Shown here one piece after another: positions 57,191 to 64,000 of a DNA stretch of 64,000 nucleotides. Position numbers and translations under genes: made by a program. This DNA is from Pseudoalteromonas luteoviolacea (lineage in GTDB: Bacteria > Pseudomonadota > Gammaproteobacteria > Enterobacterales > Alteromonadaceae). The notes beneath the pieces are model-generated. The model did not search any database and was not told the origin of the DNA. It saw only the letters and a list, made by a program, of their open reading frames with translations. The stretch spans positions 86,717 to 150,716 of the forward strand of contig NZ_MAUJ01000010.1 of the NCBI RefSeq assembly GCF_001696455.1, in the 5' to 3' direction. The number at the start of each line of letters is the position of its first letter. Position 1 is the stretch's first letter.

Positions 57191-58534
57191 TTATGTTGAT
57201 GCATCTATCCTATGGAGAATATCGTCAGAAGAATTGGGGAAATCGGGCAAAGACTGCTGTGAAAACATGAACTCTAACAATGACATGTTTAAGTATGGCT
57301 GCCAGCGATTTTTCATTTGCACATAGTGCGCTTCCAAGGCGCTACAAGCATTAAGCGGGATAGTAAACAAGGTCACTTCCGCAGGCAGGCGCCAATCTAA
57401 TCTGTTATCAATATGGCCAGATGTTGACCAAGGTGCAGACATCATAAGGCTCGACTGCCGTTCACATAATACAGGGGTTGCCTGTTGCCTTATCAGCACC
57501 CAATAAGAAGTGGAGTATCGAGCAGATAGCACCTCTAGCAACTCATTGGGGTCGCCTTCAAATTGAAATTGATTTACGACATCCATGGTAGGAAGTACAC
57601 AGTGTGCAAGCTGCGCCTCATTGATCAAACCATCAGGGCCATGACAAAGACATGCCACCATAAACTGCTCCAAAGTAATGGCGCTGAGACTGGCTTCATG
57701 TCGGCTTTTCAGAATGCGATAAACATGCGCCAGAGGTAACTGGGTCAGCCAGCTCGCAAGTGCCTGGGGTGAATGCCAAAAAGTAGCCCAAGTGATTAGT
57801 TTAAGAGACCGTTTTTGCAGATGCTTATCGAGCGCCGCCATAAATCCACGCTGCTGAGCAGAGCGGGAGGTATGGCCACCAAACCTCACGGGTAAATCTG
57901 CAGCATGGGGAGACTTGACCCCCTGACGCTGGGTGCTTTGCCGAATCAAAGCCATATCGGGATTTTGCCAAAACAGCAATGTGCGCGCCTCCCTTTTAAT
58001 ATCACGCAAATTGTATTGCCGTGGCGGTCGTTCAGACACCTGCGGCGCAGTTTCAATTAATGTGGATTCCGTTGCTGACGTGGTGCCATTTTTGCCTTCA
58101 TTCGTCTCACTCTGATCGCATTCTGACACAACTTGAATATCTGCGGGCACCGGGAGCGCAACCTCTTGGGGTAACCCAGTTAACATTATTGGCACTTGCT
58201 GAAGGTAAAAGATATAGGGGTTTTGCCCCGGTTCAAACACCGCAACGGGTGCTTCTTCAGCTGCGACACTTTGCTCTTCCGGTGCCAACTCAAAGGATTG
58301 CTCCACATGTCCCGTTTGTTGTTGTGCGTCGACAGTCCGGCTATGCTCCACAGGCAGTACATCAATTTGGGGAGTCGACGGCTGCATTCCAGCAGCTTTA
58401 TTTGCCTGCGTCACTTGCTGGGGCTGTGAAGCTAGCTGGCTAGATTGCGGTTTAACACCGACATGAAAGTAATAATTATATGGCTTTAAAATCCGTACAC
58501 GCCGCCAACGAATACGCCTTTTCGCTCTGCTCAT
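57191..58534 (-). CDS. Hypothetical protein, 447 residues
   Basis: It begins with a very basic stretch (KRRIRWRRVRIL), then about 150 residues of Gln/Pro/Glu-rich probably disordered sequence, then a compact C-terminal part from about residue 190 with no motif I recognise. The ATG has GGAG upstream. It is 23 bases before the receiver-like gene, so co-transcribed with it. Confidence 0.6.
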   Translation of the reverse strand: MSRAKRRIRWRRVRILKPYNYYFHVGVKPQSSQLASQPQQVTQANKAAGMQPSTPQIDVLPVEHSRTVDAQQQTGHVEQSFELAPEEQSVAAEEAPVAVFEPGQNPYIFYLQQVPIMLTGLPQEVALPVPADIQVVSECDQSETNEGKNGTTSATESTLIETAPQVSERPPRQYNLRDIKREARTLLFWQNPDMALIRQSTQRQGVKSPHAADLPVRFGGHTSRSAQQRGFMAALDKHLQKRSLKLITWATFWHSPQALASWLTQLPLAHVYRILKSRHEASLSAITLEQFMVACLCHGPDGLINEAQLAHCVLPTMDVVNQFQFEGDPNELLEVLSARYSTSYWVLIRQQATPVLCERQSSLMMSAPWSTSGHIDNRLDWRLPAEVTLFTIPLNACSALEAHYVQMKNRWQPYLNMSLLEFMFSQQSLPDFPNSSDDILHRIDAST

Positions 58535-58612
58535 GGCTATTCTCCACCCTTAAATAGCATGAGCATAACCTGCTTTGAATAACACTAATCGGCTGATTAA
58601 ACGGAAGTTTAG

Positions 58613-58645
58613 GGGAGAAAAAAGAAGGTGCATCCTTGCACCTTT
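58613..58645 (-). terminator. Terminator ending the GH19 gene group
   Basis: Stem AAGGTGCA (58625-58632) / TGCACCTT (58637-58644), 4-base loop, followed on the minus strand by CTTTTTTC. It ends the unit 63116-58663. Confidence 0.75.
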
Positions 58646-58662
58646 GACAAAACACTCGCTGC

Positions 58663-58977
58663 TTATAATGCGCCTTTTAAGGTACTGACAAGACCATCCA
58701 TAACACCATTCACAGCCTTTTGTATCGCAGCCTTTGCCGTAATTTCGAGCGTAAATAGTTGCGCTTCAATTACTTTTTGCTCACGTGCCAACTCCTGCTT
58801 AAGCTCAGTTTCATCTAATTCTCCACTTAAGTAGGCATCGCTTAACTCCGCTAAGCTTTGTTGTTTCTCAGCAAATGCTTTACCCAATTCCCCTGCAAAC
58901 GCGCTCCCTGCATCTCCCAACTCGCCAACCACTTGGCCGCTTATATCTTGCAGTGTTTTTGCAACATCAAATTCCAT
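58663..58977 (-). CDS. Small helical acidic protein
   Basis: 104 residues (start MEFDVAKTL; a second ATG lies one codon upstream). Strongly helical and acidic: GELGDAGSAFAGELGKAFAE, then ELDETELKQELAREQKVIEA. No signal peptide or membrane segment. It lies seven bases or so after the lipoprotein gene. It is followed by a terminator. Confidence 0.65.
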   Translation of the reverse strand: MEFDVAKTLQDISGQVVGELGDAGSAFAGELGKAFAEKQQSLAELSDAYLSGELDETELKQELAREQKVIEAQLFTLEITAKAAIQKAVNGVMDGLVSTLKGAL

Positions 58978-58987
58978 CATTTATCTC

Positions 58988-59428
58988 CTACTGTGCCTTA
59001 CTCTCTTCACCTCGGACCATTGCTAACATCACCCGCTGATACTCCGAGCGCCGACGTTTAATAATGAAATCCGAAATACTGTCTTTGGTTTTGTGTGCCA
59101 ACTTACCCTGCTGCCATAACTCCAGTAAAATTTCTACTTGCTTTACAGTCAGCTCATTGAGCTCTCGCACTTTTTGCCTTTGCAATAAGGCATTAATTTC
59201 AACTTCAATATTGGTATAGCCGCTGCTGTAATGTGAAAACTTACGTTTGGCAGGCTCCACATTGGACATATGCAGATAAAAGCCATCAATTTTCTTCATT
59301 AAGCTCAGCATATGTTGCTGTGACGCACGGTCATACTCTGATATTAAATGTAGCGAACACCCTACTTGTGAGCTTAAAATCAGTAAAGTCGCTAATATCA
59401 CAACCAACTTTATCCACGATTTAAACAT
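58988..59428 (-). CDS. Small lipoprotein or signal-anchored protein
   Basis: 146 residues. A hydrophobic stretch (WIKLVVILATLLILSSQVGC) ends in a Cys; the lipobox is not perfect (Gln at -3). The rest is charged and helical. GAGGAG precedes ATG 59428. It starts one base after the stop of the preceding membrane-protein gene. An outer-membrane spanin-like role is possible but unproven. Confidence 0.6.
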   Translation of the reverse strand: MFKSWIKLVVILATLLILSSQVGCSLHLISEYDRASQQHMLSLMKKIDGFYLHMSNVEPAKRKFSHYSSGYTNIEVEINALLQRQKVRELNELTVKQVEILLELWQQGKLAHKTKDSISDFIIKRRRSEYQRVMLAMVRGEESKAQ

Positions 59429-59429
59429 C

Positions 59430-60413
59430 TCATTGCTCCTCTTGGGCATTCATGACTTCCTTCAGGTAGTCTGCAAGCATTTGCTGAATTTTTGATATTG
59501 GTAAATTGGGCTCCTGCGCCAATTTACTCTGAATAGCCACAATGCCCTGACTCCACAACGTGATCTGATCCAATTGTTGCTTACGGAACTGATTTTCGAG
59601 GTTTTGTTTCAAAACTTGAGGGTCTTCGGGAATATTCGGAGAAATAAAAGACTGCACGGTTTCAACAATCCGATCGAGAATTTTATATACGAGGTTAGCT
59701 GAAAAACCTCCAACCAAAGCCATGGTGATCCGCAGTGCCGCATGACTCACTGGCGCGCCCCCGGTTTCACTACTGGCAGCACTGGCAACAGCATCCAAAT
59801 TAACAGGGATCAACTGCGTTAAAATAATGCCAGCAATCAAACCAACCACAAAGCGCACCCAATAAGAACTTTCGTATTTGGGATCATAGACGCCTGCAGT
59901 CACATAACTATTAGCCTTAAATAACGCAGCAAAAGACGCCCCAATCGCCGCGGAAGCCAGCAAAATCGCCTGAACATAGAGTAACCGCGTGCCCTCCATA
60001 TCAAACATGCTGGCCACCATATTTTCATTGTTAATATAACTCGATAAACTCAAGGCAATCAGCATAACCAATGACGTTATGGCGACGACCATCATTTTTC
60101 TGATCAGTGGAACACGACCAAGAAAAAGCAACACACTGCCTTTTTTCGTCTCCTCTGACATTAACCAGATAGTTTCCGGTTTGGCTGGGGAAACCAGTTC
60201 CGTCAGACGATTATGCACTTGGGTCAGTGCTTTTATTTCTAACCGCTCCTCCCTGCCATCTGACATTGCATCGAGCTTCACCATTATCGACTCAGGTACT
60301 TTGATACCTTTATGAAATGAAAACTCGGCCATGGCTTTACACTGCGCTAAAATTGCGGCAAATTCATGCTCCACCTTAGTTGGGCTTATCACGGTTTCCT
60401 GCTCCGCTTCCAT
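59430..60413 (-). CDS. Four-helix membrane protein, paralogue 2
   Basis: About 327 residues. A cytoplasmic N-terminal half (LTQVHNRLTELVSPAKPETI) is followed by four hydrophobic segments (MMVVAITSLVMLIALSLSSY; YVQAILLASAAIGASFAALF; VRFVVGLIAGIILTQLI; LRITMALVGGFSANLVYKIL) and a charged tail. It shares topology and several motifs with the preceding gene (60519-61619). AGGAG precedes ATG 60413. Confidence 0.65.
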   Translation of the reverse strand: MEAEQETVISPTKVEHEFAAILAQCKAMAEFSFHKGIKVPESIMVKLDAMSDGREERLEIKALTQVHNRLTELVSPAKPETIWLMSEETKKGSVLLFLGRVPLIRKMMVVAITSLVMLIALSLSSYINNENMVASMFDMEGTRLLYVQAILLASAAIGASFAALFKANSYVTAGVYDPKYESSYWVRFVVGLIAGIILTQLIPVNLDAVASAASSETGGAPVSHAALRITMALVGGFSANLVYKILDRIVETVQSFISPNIPEDPQVLKQNLENQFRKQQLDQITLWSQGIVAIQSKLAQEPNLPISKIQQMLADYLKEVMNAQEEQ

Positions 60414-60518
60414 GTTTATCTCCTGTAGAATTGATGTATCTAACATACTCAATCAAATCCCAAGATAATTGGTGTAATTAACTAACTTTCACGACAAATA
60501 GCGTCTTTTAAATCCCCA

Positions 60519-61619
60519 CTAGTCTCGGCTTTTCTGCTCTGAGGGCGTTGGATTCGTCGCAGTATTTGCTAAAGCTTGACGCAACTTATCAATGATCTGG
60601 TCCATAATGGCGAACAGCACATCCACGTTGTAACCCATCAGAAAGGCCATCGCCATCGGCGACAACGAAGCCAATCCCGACAGCTCTTGAGGATTCAAAA
60701 ACCACCCGATTATCATGCCACCAAGCGCCCCAAGCGTCAGTCGCAAGCGATATCGAATTTCACTGTCTGAGGTAAATGTAATCGCCTTGATTTCTTTCAA
60801 GAGATCGCGCAAAACAAAAATGAAGGCTCCGAGTAAGCCATATAGCAGAGGCAAAATATACCCTTGCAGCACTTCCAAGACTGACTGGGCAAAAAGCATA
60901 TTTTCGAACAATTGCAGGCGGGCTTTAAGTCGAGTTTCAGCTAAGTGCAAATTGTCTAAATCCGTGGCATTGGCTTGCTCTCTTTCTAGGCGGCGTAACT
61001 CTACCTCTAGTTTCTCTTTACTATAAGGTGGGATATCACTTTTAAACGTCAACCCGAATAACCATACCCTATTCCACACCTTTAATAAGTTGTAATTGGC
61101 ATCTAACCGCTGGCCAACCTCTTCATAGCTTTGTTGAATTTGATCGTACTCTGCACTATTGGGTGTGGCTTTAGAGGCTTTTAACTGCAATTCATTACGC
61201 GCCTCATAAAGCGTATTCAAATCATGCGCTAACGAGTGGCCAAACAAGTAATAAACCTGTGCAAAAAGCAAACATAACAAGGCCACTAATGTGTAACGTC
61301 GATACCAAGCAACAGCGCGTTCAGCTTGGCTGGGCTTGTCACAATTCGCCCTTGAAATTGCTTGAATACTCTCCATTGAGACGGGGGATACCGCCTTCGC
61401 CAATTGATCATAGCTTTGCAATACATCCGCTTCGTCCTGCGGACTCCATTGCTTTTTCTGTAATTTATATTTGGCATTAATCATCACTTCTGCCAACTCT
61501 GGCGCGAGGCTGACTTGACCGTTTTTAGCCATATAAGATATTAGCTGCTGCCCCTCTTGAATAACCTGCGCAATATCAGCTGATACCTCTATGGAGTTGG
61601 ATTGTTTTTTATTTATCAT
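60519..61619 (-). CDS. Four-helix membrane protein, paralogue 1
   Basis: About 366 residues. The N-terminal region has YDQLAKAVSPVSMESIQAI, matching the paralogue. A hydrophobic segment (LVALLCLLFAQVYYLFG) is followed by a long coiled-coil loop (about residues 130-235) and three more (LPLLYGLLGAFIFVLRDLL; LTLGALGGMIIGWFL; MAMAFLMGYNVDVLFAIMDQ). Motifs in the last three helices are widely found in uncharacterised proteobacterial membrane proteins. A second ATG lies one codon upstream. Confidence 0.65.
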   Translation of the reverse strand: MINKKQSNSIEVSADIAQVIQEGQQLISYMAKNGQVSLAPELAEVMINAKYKLQKKQWSPQDEADVLQSYDQLAKAVSPVSMESIQAISRANCDKPSQAERAVAWYRRYTLVALLCLLFAQVYYLFGHSLAHDLNTLYEARNELQLKASKATPNSAEYDQIQQSYEEVGQRLDANYNLLKVWNRVWLFGLTFKSDIPPYSKEKLEVELRRLEREQANATDLDNLHLAETRLKARLQLFENMLFAQSVLEVLQGYILPLLYGLLGAFIFVLRDLLKEIKAITFTSDSEIRYRLRLTLGALGGMIIGWFLNPQELSGLASLSPMAMAFLMGYNVDVLFAIMDQIIDKLRQALANTATNPTPSEQKSRD

Positions 61620-61649
61620 CATTGTAATGGGGGATTCACCCCCTTCTTT

Positions 61650-62474
61650 TCACCATTGATACTCACTAATACAGGCATTCTGATTGTCGTACAGCGAAGC
61701 TTTACCACCATCGTTTGACCATAGTGCTCGCTGGCTCTCAAAGTTATGCCCACCTGTGCTCGGGTGGTATTGATTGGTATAAATACGCGCAACACCCTGT
61801 GCTTTGATGATAGAACCATTAGGAAATTCAAAATGTTGATTTTTATCACCACGGACCTGCCATAGTGAAATATCAATAGTCGCATTGCTCAAGTTGGCAA
61901 TTTCGACAAACTCATCACCCTCTTTCTTGGCTTCTGCCCCATCAAAGTTGACTCGGCTTATTTCGAGATGCGCTCGTGCAGCTTCACCATATAACCAAGC
62001 GCTGATCAGCGCCCCGTTGTCGTCATATAAAGCCCCTTTGTCTCCTTTGTTATTCCAAATTGGTCGTTTACTATCAAAGCTCAACGCACTACCGGGGTGA
62101 GTATCAATACGCAACGTTTCGTGTGGATAAATTAAGGTGTCTTTGGCAAAAACAAATGTTTGGTATTTATCGCCTGCGGTAATTTTCCACCCGCTCAAAT
62201 CAATAATTGCCGGTCCAGTATTTTTGATCTCAATGTATTCATCTTGATAGTTGAGCGCGCTGATCTGTACTTGGTGTGGCGCCAACAGTTCAAAACAGGT
62301 ATGCCACCAAATATTCATAACAGATAATTCGTTAGGTGCTTTGCCACTTTGCTGCCAACTATTCGCAGCATCTGTAATCATTTTTTCAATACGGGGCCAA
62401 CAAACATCGGCGCCTTTCAAGGCTTTAAAGTGACTACTCAACTCAACAAGAGACATTTTACTGATTGCATCCAT
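61650..62474 (-). CDS. Double lamin-tail-domain (LTD) protein
   Basis: 274 residues. Two LTD repeats: DEYIEIKNTGPAIIDLSGWK and DEFVEIANLSNATIDISLWQ begin them, and both carry a Asp-Lys-(Tyr/Asn)-Gln-x-F strand, YxHxT/Arg-Ile-(Asp/Tyr)-Thr and a LW/IWNNKG(D)-like element. LTDs are Ig-like and often bind other macromolecules on cell surfaces. The N-terminal 80 residues are helical. No signal peptide. It is nine bases after the GH19 gene. Confidence 0.8.
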   Translation of the reverse strand: MDAISKMSLVELSSHFKALKGADVCWPRIEKMITDAANSWQQSGKAPNELSVMNIWWHTCFELLAPHQVQISALNYQDEYIEIKNTGPAIIDLSGWKITAGDKYQTFVFAKDTLIYPHETLRIDTHPGSALSFDSKRPIWNNKGDKGALYDDNGALISAWLYGEAARAHLEISRVNFDGAEAKKEGDEFVEIANLSNATIDISLWQVRGDKNQHFEFPNGSIIKAQGVARIYTNQYHPSTGGHNFESQRALWSNDGGKASLYDNQNACISEYQW

Positions 62475-62483
62475 GTGCTTTCC

Positions 62484-63116
62484 TTATGCGATATCTAAAA
62501 ATTGTTTTGCTCGATTTAATAGCGCTGCGCGATCGTCTAAGCCGTTCGTGCCCCCGTTTATCCGTTTAGTGATTTTCACTAGCTCATCTGCATCTGCTAG
62601 CGCGTTGAGGTTACAACTTTGCCAATAGTGACAAGCACTTTGAATAGCAACTTTGGGATCGTCACTCACCACCTCAGGGTCGTTGACTAAATCCAAATTA
62701 AGCGCGTCGCCACAGCGGAGGTAGTTGTCCTTACCGGTAAGTTGAATTAACCCTCGGCCTCGATATTTCCAACCATCGCCAGACTCTTCATCCCCATTCC
62801 CCATGCGATTTGCATACACCCGATTGGCAATTTTTTCTGGTTGGCGAGCATAGTCAGCTGCGCTTTCTTCATCAGGAAAATATTTGCCGAACACCGCCCG
62901 GAGCGCGTTGTCGCTATAATTTAAATTTTCACTACTACAGCGAAAATACCCACTTTCATGGGCTATTTGCGCCAAAAAATGCGCGATACGCAGCGGTGTG
63001 CTGATATCAAATTGAGGTAGCACCTCATTTAAAGCGGTTAAGTACTTTTCGATGTTGTCTGTCTTTGCTTGCGGCACTATTTCAGCCAACAACTCCAGCG
63101 TCAGTGATGTAGCCAT
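62484..63116 (-). CDS. GH19 endolysin/chitinase-like enzyme
   Basis: 210 residues. RIAHFLAQIAHESGYFRCSS carries the catalytic Glu, and RGRGLIQLTGKDNYLRCG follows, the characteristic GH19 motif. The short single-domain form without a signal peptide is that of phage endolysins. It would cleave peptidoglycan or chitin. Being cytoplasmic, it needs a membrane pore or lysis to reach substrate. AAAGAGAG precedes the ATG. It leads the operon that ends at 58663. Confidence 0.9.
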   Translation of the reverse strand: MATSLTLELLAEIVPQAKTDNIEKYLTALNEVLPQFDISTPLRIAHFLAQIAHESGYFRCSSENLNYSDNALRAVFGKYFPDEESAADYARQPEKIANRVYANRMGNGDEESGDGWKYRGRGLIQLTGKDNYLRCGDALNLDLVNDPEVVSDDPKVAIQSACHYWQSCNLNALADADELVKITKRINGGTNGLDDRAALLNRAKQFLDIA

Positions 63117-63326
63117 GATTTGCTCTCTTTATTATGAAAGAGCCCCATCATGGCAAATACACAAACAAGCGACTGAGTTGAAAGTAGGTTTAATACGGCG
63201 AGAAACGCTAAATGTGCGTTATTTTATGTTTGGACACTAGGGTGTGCTTTGAAAGGGTAAAGGAAATACCGCGTCATTGCTGATCGAGTCGCAATACACG
63301 AGAAAAATTTCATTAGAGTAAGATTT

Positions 63327-63353
63327 ATATTACCTCTATTGCAGAGGTAATAT
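63327..63353. terminator. Strong hairpin downstream of a small secreted protein
   Basis: A perfect 11-base stem (ATATTACCTCT at 63327-63337, AGAGGTAATAT at 63343-63353) with loop ATTGC. T-rich sequence follows on the plus strand (TTTTC). On the minus strand it follows the small secreted-protein gene and may end it. The remaining 63117-63326 region shows no gene and should hold the promoter of the GH19 operon. Confidence 0.55.
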
Positions 63354-63368
63354 TTTCATCACATAAAA

Positions 63369-63710
63369 TTACTTTGGCGTCTCAATATATACGTGTCTAA
63401 GATCTTCTGATCCTGCTGCTAATGTGCATTTATCTAAGCCTCTTATGCCAACTGTTTTACCACTCATTTGTGCGGCCAATAAAATAGACAGAATATTCTT
63501 CCCTTCAGGAGTCGCTCCATTAAATGTATATTTCCAGCTATTCTCTTTGGCACACGATTCAGAGAAAGGTGTACCATTTAGCATCACTTGACAAACGGAT
63601 GACACAGTTTCCGCATGACACACCACCTGTTTAATTGTGCCTGTATATTCACTCGCGGAGCCAGCAAACGAAATTGTAAAAAGTACAGCAATCAGCATAC
63701 GCTTCATCAT
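63369..63710 (-). CDS. Small secreted protein
   Basis: 113 residues with a signal peptide (MLIAVLFTISFAGSASEY). Four cysteines in the mature part (VVCHAET, SVCQVML, SCAKENS, DKCTLA) probably form two disulfides. No family was recognised. I chose the ATG at 63710 because GAGAGGG precedes it. It stands alone between tuf and the GH19 operon. Confidence 0.65.
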   Translation of the reverse strand: MMKRMLIAVLFTISFAGSASEYTGTIKQVVCHAETVSSVCQVMLNGTPFSESCAKENSWKYTFNGATPEGKNILSILLAAQMSGKTVGIRGLDKCTLAAGSEDLRHVYIETPK

Positions 63711-63880
63711 CACAAACCCTCTCAAAAAAATAGTTAATACTTTCTTGTATAGAATCATACATCATGGTGGTGAAAAAACTACCAACGTAGAGACATTGGG
63801 TGCAGTCTAAGCTGCTGAAATGGGTGGACAATAAGTACTTTTCAGGGCTTAGTACAGCCTCAAAACGGGTCATAGGCATA

Positions 63881-63910
63881 AAAAAAGCCGCTCAATGAGC
63901 GGCTTTTTAA
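63881..63910. terminator. Terminator after tuf
   Basis: The stem GCCGCTC (63887-63893) / GAGCGGC (63897-63903) with a 3-base loop has A and T runs on either side, so it can work on both strands. It lies 35 bases past the tuf stop. Confidence 0.85.
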
Positions 63911-63944
63911 TATTCGTATTATCGAACTAGTTAACGTGTAACTA

Positions 63945-64000
63945 TTACTCGATGATTGATGCTACAACACCAGCACCAACTGTACGGCCACCTTCACGGA
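63945..64000 (-). CDS. tuf: Elongation factor Tu, C-terminal end (partial)
   Basis: The last 18 codons read REGGRTVGAGVVASIIE and stop, the characteristic end of bacterial EF-Tu. The gene enters from the right edge. EF-Tu delivers aminoacyl-tRNA to the ribosome. Confidence 0.95.
   Translation of the reverse strand, partial: REGGRTVGAGVVASIIE

Noticed and set aside
50491..63116. Contractile injection system, tailocin or type VI secretion locus
   Set aside because: No sheath, tube, baseplate, VgrG or AAA+ gene could be found; only the endolysin-like enzyme and membrane proteins are shared with such loci.
63649..63879. Minus-strand ORF of 76 codons upstream of the small secreted protein
   Set aside because: It overlaps the signal-peptide gene in another frame and its composition (many Cys and Tyr, no ribosome site) is not protein-like.

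Overview
The window looks like the chromosome of a marine gammaproteobacterium, most probably Pseudoalteromonas. The basis is the gene set and protein character: leuABCD behind a Leu-rich leader, fabR divergent from a fatty-acid desaturase followed by sthA, secreted chitinase and protease with carbohydrate-binding modules, a GH97 glycosidase, and the 3' end of tuf at the right edge. No tRNA, rRNA, CRISPR array, insertion sequence or integrase was seen. The genus is an inference.

Positions 1-19913: a lipopeptide assembly line on the minus strand, with a regulator on the plus strand. In transcription order it has a periplasmic penicillin-amidase-type acylase, an MbtH protein, a FAAL-ACP-C-A-T protein, a KS-AT-KR-ACP polyketide synthase module, and a C-A-T-E-C-A... 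NRPS that runs off the left edge. The NRPS adenylation code reads as serine, and with its epimerase predicts D-Ser. Upstream of the acylase is a PvdS/FecI-like ECF sigma gene with a near-consensus Fur box. Together (fatty-acyl start, PvdQ-like acylase, MbtH, Fur-controlled sigma) these point to an iron-regulated acylated peptide siderophore. Both the PKS and the last NRPS contain a one-base frameshift.

Positions 19921-34260: ordinary genes. These are a TerB-like protein, a lipoprotein, a secreted protein, leuL-leuABCD with attenuator, fabR/desaturase with a perfect operator palindrome, sthA, an outer-membrane barrel with an overlapping cupredoxin-type protein, and a GH97 glycosidase.

Positions 34543-39380: an R-body (Reb) locus. 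A regulator that combines a degenerate NtrC-like ATPase domain with an AraC DNA-binding domain is followed by ten small genes. Nine encode RebB-like proteins of three or four sequence types, arranged as two related blocks; the tenth is a coiled-coil protein. R-bodies are coiled, extendable protein ribbons used against eukaryotic hosts or predators.

Positions 39370-54407: a possible papain-fold hydrolase, an MFS/AraC divergent pair, an outer-membrane barrel, a DJ-1/GlxA pair, an erythromycin-esterase-like lipoprotein, a trypsin-like protease and a GH18 chitinase (both with chitin-binding modules), a holin-like pair, a periplasmic solute-binding protein, an rRNA-methyltransferase-like protein and an S24 repressor-like regulator.

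Positions 54465-63116: a mostly uncharacterised minus-strand run. A GH19 endolysin-like enzyme, a double lamin-tail-domain protein, two related four-helix membrane proteins, a lipoprotein and a small helical protein form one unit that ends in an intrinsic terminator. A 447-residue unknown, a receiver-like protein and a DUF6765-like protein follow, then a 32-codon membrane ORF coupled to a GNAT acetyltransferase. This run is the best candidate here for an undescribed system; its function cannot be read from sequence alone.
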